A stretch of 64,000 nt of DNA, from contig JANJXV010000189.1 of assembly GCA_024803745.1 (NCBI GenBank), forward strand, positions 1,254,861-1,318,860. Reading direction: 5' to 3'. Source of the stretch: Megascapheus bottae. Taxonomy: Eukaryota > Chordata > Mammalia > Rodentia > Geomyidae. Each line of letters begins with the position of its first letter. Positions within the stretch are counted from its first letter, which is position 1. Under the pieces are notes generated by a model. The model ran no database searches and was not told where the DNA came from. It worked only from the letters and a program-made list of their open reading frames with translations. The position numbers and the translations under genes are program-made. Of the stretch, positions 25,195 to 36,659 are shown piece after piece.

Positions 25195-25561
25195 CTTGTC
25201 TTAATGCACCACATACACCATGCATCTATCACGTGTACCCCATATCCTACCACATACTACACACATGAGATCAGACATACATCCTATCACACAACACACT
25301 ACATACACCACAGACATGCTGTGTGTTCACTACATTACACCATACTCATACAGCCAGTACCCCACCACATACCATACATACATATCATAGTAAACATACA
25401 CAGACACCATTTGTCACACCACAGACTTTACACTTACCACATGCAAACCACACACATCAAACACCATGCATAACAAAACACCACACACTATACTACATAT
25501 AACATACATTCTCCAGGAACATCATATCCAACATCACACAACTACATGCACCACATATTTA

Positions 25562-25594
<33 letters not shown>

Positions 25595-25690
25595 AAACTC
25601 ACATATGCTACATAGACACTGCAAGAATTATACTATACACCTAAACCCATATATCACATACCACATTATACAACATCCACCTTTATCATG
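25195..25690. repeat. Degenerate CA/CATAC-rich simple-sequence region
   Basis: About 500 bp built of variations on ACACATACCA with a pure (AC)n core at 25,563-25,592. Almost free of G on this strand. It lies in the intron between the last sema and PSI exons of the pseudogene. Confidence 0.8.
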
Positions 25691-27159
25691 CATACTGCAT
25701 ACTCTCCACCCATGCTGTCCCTGTCTCCTGAGACCTGCATAGGCCCTTTGTGATACATCTAGCATTTTCCTTCACAGTCAAGAGACCATGGATTGGGGAG
25801 AACACAATAGAAGGAGGGGCCTCTTAGACATGTGTTTCCTAAATAATGCCTTTAGGCATGGTCTCCATATGACCTTTCCTTGCCTCATGTATCCATATGT
25901 CTGGCCCACATAAAGTATCATGGAGACCAGATCTCACCTCCTAGGGGTGACATGTTAAAGAATGTATGTGAGTATGTTAAACCCACTTCCATTGATTTGG
26001 GGGAGGGGAGCCTTATTGAAACTAGTAAATACAGTGGGCTGTCTACCTCTGGTTTTCCACTTCTGTGGTTCCACATCTACCATTCTACAAACTGTAGAAA
26101 GAAAACATTCAGAAAAGATATTGGGTCTATGTAAATGCTACCCCAATCTCTGTGAGGCCACTGAGCATTTCCAAATTGGATATGGAAAGGGGGATCCAAA
26201 AATCAACCCCTGCTGCTACCAAGGGGTGACTGACTGTACCTGTTATTTCATCTAATGTTGGCCTGAGGCAGGTATGTCTCACTGTGGTGTGGAAGATTGT
26301 TTTGCCCTCCCTCCACACTTATTTATTATCCCCTGTAAGATGTGGCTCAGTCATCACATGTTGGTTTCATTGGCACTCCAGCCCTACTCCATCAGGGAGA
26401 AGCATACTGAGTGTCCTGAAGGGTAGAAACCCCCTGGGATGGACCGTCCCTTCCTACAGGCCACCTACCCTCCATAGCCACCCACATCTCACTGGTCAGA
26501 GATTGGGTGAGGTTCCTTCCAGCCTTCCCAATGCCATAGGTTCTAGTCTACAAGAGTGTCCATACTACCTCCCAGCTGATCCAGCTTGTTCTTTTCCCCA
26601 AAGAAGTGTTTCTACCCTGGCATAGTAATGAAATTTCTCAAATGGATCCAGGAAGTTAGGGATGTATCTACTACCCAAGAATACCCCGACAGGACGTCTG
26701 CTGCTGGGTCAGACCCTGTCTGCTGTCACTGTTATTCTGGGAGTCTCCCTTTCTCCATTTGCACAGCACTCAAAAGACACACTATGCTTGTGTCTGCTGG
26801 AGAGGCTTCGTGCCCATCATCTATGATGTCCACCTTATATCTGTTCTGTCACTGTCTCCCACACACAGGGAAGGAAGTTTGTCTATGCCGGCTCCAACTC
26901 AGGAGTGGTCCAGATCCCCCTGGCCTTCTTCAGGAAGCACAGCAGCTGTGAGGACTGTGTGCTGGTGCGGGATCCGTACTGTGCCTGGAGCCCCTCTGAG
27001 AATGCCTGTGTGACATTGTACAAGGATGAAGGAACCAGCAGGTAGGTCCTGGGTACTTTGAGCATGCAGTCCTGTAAGTACACAATGAGTGATGGGGGAT
27101 CCCTTTGTGTTTCAGGGCTTGGATTCAGGAGATGAGTGGCAAGGTGTCCTCGTGCCCTG

Positions 27160-30100
27160 GTGAGTAATTCCACACTGCAGGATCTCCTGGGGAACAGTAA
27201 GGATGTTCTGGAGCCTTTGTGATCCTCTCCTAAGAATACCCTTCTTTGGACTCATTGTGTGAATGACTAGATTCTTCTTCTATCATCCAGTGTGTTCTCT
27301 TATAGATTTATAGGTACATTCTAAATGAGAGAAAGTATCCAAGCTATGTTTTTTTTGTTTTGTTTTTTGTTTTTTTGCTTAAAATAATTTTAAGCTGCCA
27401 AGGTAGCAGTGGTTGGTGAATGTTCAGAGTACTGTAGATTAGGAAAGCAAGACCTCGTGTTGCCTGGAGATCTGCTGTGGCCCTGCTTATCCAAGTGAGG
27501 TGCCAGCCCAGTGAGACATGGGATAGGGGCAGGTCAGAGCTGATCTTCACCTGCATGTGACCTGTCAAAGGACTCAGTTGCCAGTAGGTGTCAGTGGTGA
27601 CCCAGAGTCTGCTGAGCTATGGCTTCAGCCCCACTTGTCTGTGAAATGATAGCTTCCTTGGCTACTAACATAAGAGCTAAGAGCAAGCCATCTTCTGAAT
27701 CAGGGTGCATATCTCTTTGGTCCTATGACCATAGTCTACATTACTTCCTTTTTTCTGCACCTGAATGAATCTGGTAACAACATCCTTCCTATGATGCTGT
27801 CATATTCGTTCCAGCCAGATACTTCCGGGATCAAATATGACTGAAGACTCTCTATGTGGGATCTGGGCAAAGACATTCTGTATTTTTTTTACTGTCCTTT
27901 TGTTTTGTTTCTGTCAGTTGTGGGGCTTGAACTCACGGCTTGGGTGTTATCCCTGAGCTCCTTTATTGCTCAAGGCTAGCACTCTACCACTTGAGCTACG
28001 GTGCCACTTCTGATATTTGAGTGATGAATTCAAAATAAGTCTCACCTGGACTTTTCTGAGTTCTGTCCCACTTTTAAGATCGATCACTCGCTACTTTTCA
28101 GTCTTCTCTCCCTTCTTTTAGATCCATAGATATGTGCTTCTTGATCCCCTCCCAAATTATCACTGCCCCTTAGGTACCTTTGAATGTCTCTTCCTCCTTC
28201 CCATCTTCATCTTCTCTTTGTTCTGCTCTGCATCCTTCTCTTCACCTCTTTAGAGATTATTAATTTTACTAACCCTAGGCTTTTCTCTGGGACTCCCTCC
28301 AACTCCTAACCCTAAGCAGGTCCCTTGGCCGCATTCTTCTTCATCCTCTCCCAGACCCTCTTCTATCCTTGTAAATTTCACCAGGATGACATATTTCCTT
28401 AGACCTCAGAGATAATTCCACTCTCCTTCTGCCCTCTCAATAAGTGGCAACAATGGAAGAAGCTGTTACTTGTTTCATCTCTGAATTGTCACAAATGGAA
28501 ATTTAATTGGACAATTTGTCCAAGGACTCCACTCATCTAATTAAGGAATTTGAGTATGTCCTTTCATTTATGACTTGATGAGATGTTCACCTCCTTTTAA
28601 CAACCTGCCTGACTGGGTAACAATCAAATAGGATTAAAACAAAAGCCAAAGAATAAGTCAATTACTTTAAGCTCTTCCAACCTGGTGAATAGACAGATGA
28701 CATAGATGCTTTTAAGATCCCAATTGGGACTACCAGGTACTAGTGGCTCCATTTCTTCTGACCACTGAGCCTGAGATCACATGTTTATATGATTCAGGAA
28801 AGAGCAAAAAGATTCATTATTAAACCTATGGCTTTTAGCCAGGGCGATAACTCAAGGCACAGATGAAAACCCCATATTGTTCTTTTCCCGGTTATCTGAC
28901 AAGTTCAGTCATCTCACCAATTGAGACCTTAACTTAGCAAAAGGAAACTTATTTCAGCCAGAGAACTTCATGATATTCTGTACAAACTCCAAGAACTTGA
29001 TAAGGAACCAGGCATATCCTTTTCAGAAGTGATTGGTATGGTTTTTTAAAATCTTCAACAGTATCGAGAATGAAGAACAAAAAAGTGACTGAGATGTAAC
29101 CATATAAATTCACAAAGAAGGCTCAGACTGAATCAATCTAGTGTATGGCTGCTGTTATTGGCAATTCCATTAGAGGGCAGACTTCCCCCGGGCCAGCAGG
29201 ACAACCTAATCTATCTGGTTAGGGGGCCAAGGATGGAACTTGCTTCTACTGATGCCTACTGGTACTGATTTGTTTGCTCCACCTGTTAAAGAATTAAAAG
29301 GCAGGAAAGTGTTTAAAGTTAACAGAGTAAAATTATTTGAAAGTGAACGGAAAGCTGTGAACGTAGTGAGACTCTTCATCTGGAGAAGGGCCCAAAGAGG
29401 AGTCCAATGTAGTCCTCTCAGTGAGTGTTTTATAGTATAGGGATCCTCCCTTAGGCTTTGTACTGATTGTTTGATGGTTATGGATGCACCACACTGGCTC
29501 TTTTCCTTGGCACCGAGAGCATTAAGGGAAAAAGTGTGTGAGAGAAACTCACAGAGTTATGGCGAGACAAACTGGAACAGGAGCAGCTCAAGGCACTTTA
29601 GGAATGAGAAGCATGGGGGCATGCTGTCTGCCACAGGTATGTCTGCCACTTTTGATCCCCATCTCTCTCATGACTGTCGACACTTGGTCACTAGACTGAG
29701 CAATCTTCCCGACCATGGTCCGCAGCTGGATTCTATCCTCAGTACAAATGAGGTGACTTGTCTTTATCTTAATGAAGGAAGGAACACATCTCTCTGAAGG
29801 TCGAATGGCTCCTCCATGGAAACGTCCAGAGTTGTCTCATAGTTCCCAGGACATGTGGACCTGAGAGAGCACAGGTTCCGAAGCTGTACCAAGCTCCAAA
29901 CCTCACCATCTGCATGTGATAACCTCACTTAAGGCTGTCTACAGCAAAGAAAACAGATAGTATTTTGATCGATACTTTTACTCTGCCCTCTCTGGATTAT
30001 ATACTATCGTTCTTCATTATATACTATCATAACAAGAGTAAGAGGACACTTTTTAAGAACCCCCAAAGCCTTATATTAACATGTGAGATGTCTTTACCCA

Positions 30101-31149
30101 CTCATTTTCAGTTATCTCCAGTTGCTGAATTCCGCTCTTGAGCAGGGCTATTGTTACAAAACTAGGCATCGATGATGTATCCCTGACCTCTAAATCTCCC
30201 AACTTACTTGCCTGTATAGCCCTCTCCATACCAAGACTTCCTCTCTTCTTCCACCTTTCATGGTTCAGCTATTTCCCCCTGAGGAATGGGATGAAGAATT
30301 CCTAGGCAGATGCTCATTTCCACCTGTACCTACTAGCCTAAAGGACACTTCCTGTCTCCTTCTTAGGTCATAATAATCCAACACATGAGACTGTACCACC
30401 TGGGGATGGGCCCTTTGCCTCAGACCTCTGCCAGCTCTCACTCTCCTTTCTTCAGAAGCTGGAAAACCAAGCTATCTATCTGTGTGTCAAACTCATTACC
30501 AGAGGGTCTAAACAATACGGCATTTTCTAATAACTGCATTATGTAGCGTCAAGCTGTTCTCATGGTCATATGCCACAGCTGCTTGATCTTCAATTCCGAA
30601 TCCATCGTCATTTACCTTCTAACACTCCTTCAGAGAGACCTTTGAGCTCTCCAGAGAGGTGATAGACATCTGACTTATTAGACATTCTCCACCTTGACCG
30701 GACAGTGTTTGGCTTTTACAAGACAGTAGTTTTAGGCCTAGTGAAAAAAAAAGATTTGTAGGCTATGCTATACTACCCAAAGCATGATTGCCCTCCCTCA
30801 AGCCCCAAATATGACCATCAGAGACCGAATATTAATGCTGACTCAAAATATGCATATTATGTCCTACATTCCCATGCTGCCATCTGGAAACAGAGTCTTC
30901 TTGCCTCTCAAACAATTTACCATTAGCTGTTCTTATCTTCTACAACTTATAAAAGCCACATAGTTATCAATCCAGTATAGAGGCCAACAACAGACACAAT
31001 CTTGATGGGAATCAATAAAGCAGATCAGGGGACCAAAATGTCTGCTGAATTTTTTACACATTCACACCAGGCAGTGGTTTATACCATATTTCAATATTCT
31101 ATGTCCCCTATGACCTCCAAGGAACCCTCTCTCTTCTGTCAGGGAGCCT
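27160..31149. other. Intergenic sequence, possible old retroelement remains
   Basis: No exon of the semaphorin Ig/transmembrane region was recognised here. A reversed SINE tail lies at 27.9-28.0 kb. At about 30,940-31,010 a TATA-like CTTATAAAAG followed by AATAAAG resembles an LTR U3-R segment, and 28.4-29.8 kb may be decayed internal sequence of such an element. That reading is weak: no protein motif is secure. Confidence 0.3.
27900..28040 (-). mobile_element. SINE tail, reversed
   Basis: GGGGCTTGAACTCACGG and CTCTACCACTTGAGCTACGG identify the tRNA-like tail only. Confidence 0.6.
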
Positions 31150-33509
31150 TCTCAGGAAGGACGCTGTCTGATTCTTCATAATGGTTATGGTGACATGATA
31201 TAAGAGGAAATTCTTTCCTAGGGCTTGTGTTGGGCTTGTTTGAGGTGAATGAACTATCAGTCTGAACACTTGCCTATAGTCTGGATTCTGGTCATTTACC
31301 GGTCCTCCCTGAATTGGGATGATATCAGGGGCAGAGTGCCCAAGGTGCTGTGATAGGGCACTGGTAAGCACAAGCAGGGAGGAGTTTTCCTGGGCCTCTT
31401 TGCAAAGGATTACAAGAGAAAGAAGACCGAGGGCACTCTGTCTTGATTTACGTGAACATATTCTGGCCTGCTGTGACTTGGATCTTTGGACTGGTGCCAG
31501 GCCCAAGGTCACTACTGTTGCTACTCCTGAATTACCTGCTGCCCCATCCTGCCTCTGACCCCCAAACTCCATACCATCTCACTGCCATGTCCCCCTTCTA
31601 CCTCAAGGAACTCCAGGCCATTCACTGGGGGCTCAGGTTTATCTTTCCCGATCTGTGTTTCTAACAGGCTTGGCATCATGGCCTAAGGGCCAGTGGTAAT
31701 AGGTTCCATCTATAGCAGGTTTGCTGTGTGCTGAGGCAGTAGCTTCTCTCCTCCATGGACACATTCAGCTTGAGTGAGACCCACCCTGGAATTGTGGGGG
31801 AGGGTGTAGGATGCCTGTTCCTGAAGGATGAGCCTCAGTTCCTACAGTCCCTGTCTGTGGAGGGATCTGACTCTTCACTCAGGCAGGGAAGGGTTAATAT
31901 AAGAACAAGCCCAAGGATGATGAATTCTCAAGAGACCATCTGACACTGCCCCAGGTAAGCTAGAAGCATGCTGTTTCCCTTCCAGGAGACCACCTGACAT
32001 GCTCTTTCTCCCTGACACTGCCCTAAGGTGAGCCAGAACCATGCTCCTTCCACAGTCATGAGGGCCTCTGGGGCTAAGTTATCTCTTCTTATCCCATGGG
32101 CCACTCATCAGACTCATGCCTAGTTACTGCCTGGAGTCTTGCCTAATGTACATTCTACTCTCAGGAAGATGGTGATACGGGTGTCATGAGCTCCTATTAG
32201 GTCATAGGCAGGGATCTGGGGCTCCCCAGGGGGTGTGAAGAATGCTGCAAGTGCTTAGGGAAAGCCTTACCACCCTGCAATGTGGTCCTGGACAGCTCCT
32301 CCCCCGCCTGAATCAGAAGCTAACAGCAGAGGGTACTGGCTGTCTTGACAGTGCAAGTGACTTCCAGGTGGGCACTGGTCATGGAGTCCTCTGCCTTTTG
32401 GTGAGATCTCCTACTAACAAGGCTCTACCATCTGTGCTGAGGCGCTCTAGGATCTGATGGCTGTGTAAAGCCTTCCAGGGTCCCATAAAGATGGATTATG
32501 AGTGAGACATTGAGACCGTGGCTCTTTGGTTCCTGTGCCTGATATTATTGTAGACTCAGACTGCAAATGTCTCTAGCTGTGTGCTCTGTGTTTCTGGGCA
32601 CCTGTGTGAATGACCTTAGTGACCTCATGGCAGTCTATGTCTAGCCTGGAACTCCCAGTGCCTGGCCCACTGTTGGCAATGAGACTCATCTGGGCATGCA
32701 TGAGCTCTGAGCTCCTGCTCAGAAGCACTATCATCTGGCTCATTGCTCTTGTTGTTCCTTTTCAGTTTGTGGACTCTCATAACTTTTTTTTACTTTAAGT
32801 CCACTCCTAAGTCCAGATGCCAAACACAAACACAGCTAATACTGGAAAAGGCTTTTTCTGTTGTTGTTGACAGTCATACTGTGTTTTCTGAACTGACTTT
32901 GAACTCCTAGACTCAATCTACAGACGCTGGGACCACAGACAAATGCCTCCATAATGGCTGGAGACAGCTTTCTGTCTTGAAATTCAGAGAAAGAGGGGGC
33001 GAGAGAGGAAGAAAGGGAGAGAGAAAGGAGAGAGGGGGGGTTAGTCAACAGCTGTCATTGTCATTGTGATATAGTGGCAGTAGCTCCCTAAGTTGTCTGG
33101 AAGTGCTCAGTGAAATTGGGTGCAAAATTCAGGAAGAAAGTTCAGCTCCTTGTATGCCCACATGGGCCTGTAGGACTTTTCAACCTTCCACAGACTGGCT
33201 CTGTGGGATCCTGATTCTCAGTCTGTTTTGTGAGCATCTTCTTCCTCTCTCTGATTGGGAATTTGAACTTAGATCTTTCAGAGATAGTGGCAAGCAGAAT
33301 TCCATAGTCAGTTGATCTACATACATGAGTCTGGGCTTGAGAAACAACAGTACCTAGGGTCAAAGGGTCCAGAGCTGGCCTGGAGAACAGTCTGGGTGAG
33401 GAAGGGTAAAGCCCGCACCAGCAGCTTGAACATGACCTTGCATTTCCTTCGGCTCTGTATCTCATCAGTTTGTTTTAAGGAAAATAATTGTAAGAAAGGA
33501 AAAATTACT

Positions 33510-33775
33510 TGTAAATAAGATGATTCGATATGTGGAAGGGAATGGGAACCACAGAAAAAACAGGATAAAGGATGAACTAATGTAACATGGATACTACTTG
33601 ATAACATGTTAGATATGAACAATTTGTCTGGGAGAAAATAGTCAGGGGTAAGGGAAAAAATGAGGGATGAGATAACAGTGTTTAAAAAATAAATGCTTTT
33701 ATTACCTTATTTGTATAACTGTGATCCCCCCAACTCATTACCTTTCCAATAAAATATAAAAGTTAAAAAAGGGCA
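33510..33775 (+). mobile_element. LINE-1-like 3' end inside the left duplication block
   Basis: Purine-rich, then CTCATTACCTTTCCAATAAA at the end. It has no clear counterpart in the right block (the matching position is near 41,650), so it probably inserted after the duplication. Confidence 0.45.
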
Positions 33776-33809
33776 AAACAATAAAAAAATTCCATTTGCT
33801 AGAGTTTAT

Positions 33810-34105
33810 TTTATAGTTCTGAGGTTTGAACTCAAGGGATTGTGCTTCTTAGACAGACACTCTGAGCCATGCCCTTAGTCCATTTTGGTTTAATTTCTCA
33901 TCAGATAGGATCTCACATGCTTGCTGGCCTATGCCAGGATCCTCCTGCTTATATGTCCCATGTGGCTGGAATAACAAGCACACACCATTTGCCAGAGGGT
34001 CTCCACAACATTTTCCCCGGACGGATTCAAACTATGTGGTTCTCCCTGTCTAGGCCTCTCAAGTGGTTGAATCACAGGCATGAGCCATCACGCATTCCTG
34101 GGAGA
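33810..34105 (-). mobile_element. Old SINE shared by both duplication blocks (left)
   Basis: Reversed B1-like sequence ending CACAGGCATGAGCCATCACG. The counterpart lies at 41,700-41,965, so it predates the duplication. Confidence 0.55.
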
Positions 34106-34879
34106 GCTGTTTTTTTAAGTGCCTGCTCTTAAAAGGTTTATTAGATGGTCTATCAGGAAGGTAGGTTAAAAGACGTTTGTTATTCCATGTTACTAAATAT
34201 TAATTACAGTTAGGCATGTTAGGAGCACAGCTCCAAAATATAGACAGAAGCCAAGCTGGTTTCTTGATGCAGCTGGAACAGGTGAGCTGGATGTATAAGT
34301 ATGTACACTGAACTTCTGTGGTCTGTGATTCTCTTTAAGGTGGAACAGAGAGACAGAACTTATTAGAGTGAGCAGCATGAGAGCAAGGTGCAGTCCTAAA
34401 GGTGATAATTACCTTGGAAGTGACCTAAAGCTCACACTAGGGTTTGAGGGTACAAATCTGATTAGGATGTGGGAAGTCTGTACATATGCCTTTTGATAGA
34501 CTGGGGATAAAAGACCCCTGTCCTGTGGGACATGAGGTGGTGTGAACAATGAAAGAGAGAATGAAGATGAGTGATATGGTGGAAAAAAAATAGAATTCAT
34601 TTTGAAGACAATAGTGAAAAATGGTTCTACAATTCCATGTCTAGTAACTGAGTGTACTCATGTCCAAGGAAGTTTGGATTTGGATTCATTCACATTTAGG
34701 GAAGAATCTTTGGTCTCTATAATGCTAAGAATGATTTATCTTCCTAAGAGTCAAAGAAGGGCATTTATTGGGCCTCATTTCTCAGCATTTACAGGTCCCT
34801 GCGATTCCTCCTTTCTTATTATTTGTGACAGCATGATTTTGGTTTCTCTCTGAATTACCATATGCTGGATGCTAGAAGA

Positions 34880-36499
34880 TCAACATTTAAATAGGCAAGG
34901 AGCCAGCAGAATGATTCCTATTATGGAAACTACTGGGCTCAGAAGGGGCCAAAGCCAGGAAAACCATTCTGTAAGACCCCAGTTATTACTGATGTTTAAC
35001 TTTCCCAACTCCTTTTTGAGCTGCTCTAGCTGGTTTTGGATTTTTTGAGAATTGTCAGTAATATTAAAGCAACACAATCCTTCAAACTGTTCACACCCTA
35101 AGTGGTTTTTTAACAGCAAATAATCGATGGCAGCTCGATTTTGTAAAATTCCTGTTCTTAACTCCTTCATTTCCTGATTTATTTCTTCCAAAATTATAGC
35201 TGTGACATTTGTCACCTTGCTGAAAACACAAGCCAGCCTGCTGAGTTCTTTTTGGACACCGACTACAAGTCCAGGGACAGGCAGAATAAAAGCTGCAGCT
35301 ACAGCCATATCAGCAGTATTTAACAGCACAAGGTTGTCATCGCAGTCTGCAGGAAGATCACGCCTCACACGTCTCTTATTCTGATGGATCAAGTTACTAA
35401 GTAAAAGAGGTACTATTCTCCCAACATAACAGAGTCCTGAATAATCTCTCTTTAGGGCACGGTATGCTTTTCCTTCACAGAAGAAAGACCAACCAATGCC
35501 AAGTCGTTTTCCTTTAGGTAAACTAAGTCTTGTTACAGATGAGCAGTCACTAAGGTCATGCACACAGTTAAAACACAAGCACTCGTGGTGGACTATAAAC
35601 TCAAGATCTAAAGTTAATTCATTTTCTAAGATCTCTTCTTCTTGCTGACTAATTTCATCTTGGGTTATATTTTTGTACCCATTTAGACTAATAGCTAGTC
35701 CTACTAAATTCTGTGTGAGAATATTTTGCACAGAAGTGCCTTCCTTGACACAAAAGGAAATCTTATTCATGGTATTAACAGCCAATTGAAGCCATAAGTT
35801 TGGAGAACTGGTCAATTCTGACTCAGGGGCCAAATGCACAGTGACATTTTTTCCTATAAGAACTTTATCTTGTGGGTAACCCTTCTGTATTTTGGAACAA
35901 TTATATTTTCCTTCATCACTGGGAGAAGCCATGCGTTTAACTATACCAAACTGGACATTATCTGTCTTAGACTGATCAGAGGTGTTTATCCAGGGTCCCC
36001 CAAGCTCTTTTTGACTAAATATTTGAACTCCATCTTTATACCAATGGACAGGTCCCATTTCTGAGTTGTTACATATCACAGTACAATTTAAGTACAAAGG
36101 TCTATCCAGCATAGGGACCCCCCAAACGGAGGCTTGTATTGAACAAGAGGCACTGGCAGTGTGGATAAGAGCCATCATCATTACAAACAAAGCGATTGTA
36201 TTAATCTTTTGTCCATTTTCCTCTAAGTGTCTCTCAGCTTCTTGAGAAAGCCTGTTCACTTGTCCCCAGGTGGGAATGGCCACAGAGCTGGTTCTTGCAG
36301 TTCTCCCCAGGCTTTTTGGTATCCTCATCTTCTTGAATGTTTGATCCAGGTGCTCCTCGGTGTTGGGTGATTTTCTCTTCATCTCTGGGTTTTCATTTTC
36401 AGGCTGGCAGCCAGATGTCTGCAGAACCTGTGGACACACGAGCATAACCATGACCCCATACTTTGACAGTCCCAGGTTTCCTGTCATTATCAGTGTCAT
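34880..36499 (-). CDS. Endogenous retroviral envelope, uninterrupted 539-codon ORF with Ig-like SU domain
   Basis: Class I fusion glycoprotein of an endogenous retrovirus, open end to end. Residues 1-117: long leader with basic clusters (KRK 41-43, KKMR 56-59) and hydrophobic segment 100-116 ending ASA, like betaretroviral leaders that double as RNA-export factors. Residues 118-380: surface subunit with Ig-like marks (Cys139, Trp153 in HWYKDG, Asp195-x-Gly-x-Tyr-x-Cys201), a CFNC motif at 309-312, and a furin-type site RRVRR at 376-380. Residues 381-539: transmembrane subunit with Cys386 and Cys424 bounding a hydrophobic loop, an immunosuppressive-type LQNRAAIDYLLL at 452-463, CX6CC at 469-477, a membrane span about 515-535 and almost no tail. 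Nine N-glycosylation sequons. A splice acceptor at about 36,428 suggests Met40 (36,382) as an alternative start. Neighbouring gag and pol are decayed. Confidence 0.9.
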   Translation of the reverse strand: MTLIMTGNLGLSKYGVMVMLVCPQVLQTSGCQPENENPEMKRKSPNTEEHLDQTFKKMRIPKSLGRTARTSSVAIPTWGQVNRLSQEAERHLEENGQKINTIALFVMMMALIHTASASCSIQASVWGVPMLDRPLYLNCTVICNNSEMGPVHWYKDGVQIFSQKELGGPWINTSDQSKTDNVQFGIVKRMASPSDEGKYNCSKIQKGYPQDKVLIGKNVTVHLAPESELTSSPNLWLQLAVNTMNKISFCVKEGTSVQNILTQNLVGLAISLNGYKNITQDEISQQEEEILENELTLDLEFIVHHECLCFNCVHDLSDCSSVTRLSLPKGKRLGIGWSFFCEGKAYRALKRDYSGLCYVGRIVPLLLSNLIHQNKRRVRRDLPADCDDNLVLLNTADMAVAAAFILPVPGLVVGVQKELSRLACVFSKVTNVTAIILEEINQEMKELRTGILQNRAAIDYLLLKNHLGCEQFEGLCCFNITDNSQKIQNQLEQLKKELGKLNISNNWGLTEWFSWLWPLLSPVVSIIGIILLAPCLFKC

Positions 36500-36534
36500 C
36501 CTTCCACTATACAGATTGACATGAGAACTGACAT

Positions 36535-36650
36535 TTTCTCAGATCCTTCCGATGTTTATCTGCTGCTGAAGTATTGGATGGAAAATTTAAATGTTCAGTA
36601 TTAAGGGTATATAATGCCCTTTGGGGGCCTTTTGCCAGATATCTCTGGTG
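36535..36650 (-). pseudogene. Integrase C-terminal remnant next to env
   Basis: A short stretch just upstream of env reads ALYTLNTEHLNFPSNTSAAD, resembling the C-terminal domain of betaretroviral integrase (a TLN...LN motif, then a Ser-Ala-Ala block). It follows the capsid-like remnant with almost nothing between, so most of gag's end, protease, reverse transcriptase and integrase has been deleted. The match is short. Confidence 0.4.
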
Positions 36651-36659
36651 TTTAAACCT

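Larger units (their letters stand above)
18235..27159 (+). pseudogene. Semaphorin-4D-like gene, 5'-truncated and frameshifted copy
   Basis: Seven exons matching SEMA4D lie on the plus strand: 18235-18386, 20801-20976, 21059-21215, 22572-22793, 23732-23847, 26869-27041 (PSI domain) and 27116-27159. They run from the middle of the sema domain ([20 protein letters not shown]) through the PSI domain (CEDCVLVRDPYCAWSP) to WIQEMSGKVSSCP. Splice sites are all consensus. Exon 22572-22793 is 222 bases where the sister copy has 223: one base is missing near 22,681, and TAG follows directly after SVTP. No exons for the signal peptide or N-terminal sema domain were found upstream, nor the Ig/transmembrane/tail exon downstream. 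The first PSI cysteine is Phe (AFFRKH). Introns align with those of the right-hand copy, so this is a segmental duplicate, not a retrocopy. Confidence 0.85.
31150..34656. repeat. Direct duplication block, left copy
   Basis: Matches 39,540-42,517 in the same orientation. The match runs from around the sequence at 31,270 (counterpart 39,665), through 31,624-32,225 (40,018-40,620, near-identical) and a shared old SINE (33.8-34.1 versus 41.7-41.97 kb), to the end near CTAGTAACTGAGTG at 34,643-34,656 (42,504-42,517). No convincing gene was recognised; ORFs here are short. Confidence 0.8.

Noticed and set aside
18235..27159. Left semaphorin copy as a functional gene
   Set aside because: No start or signal-peptide exon, a one-base deletion followed directly by a stop, and no downstream membrane exon found.
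28440..29800. Decayed gammaretroviral gag with a zinc knuckle
   Set aside because: The cysteine/histidine spacing at about 29,150 does not fit and stops are dense; kept only as possible old retroelement sequence.
31108..31572. 154-codon minus-strand ORF in the left duplication block
   Set aside because: The near-copy at 39.5-40.0 kb does not keep it open, codons look random and no family is recognised.
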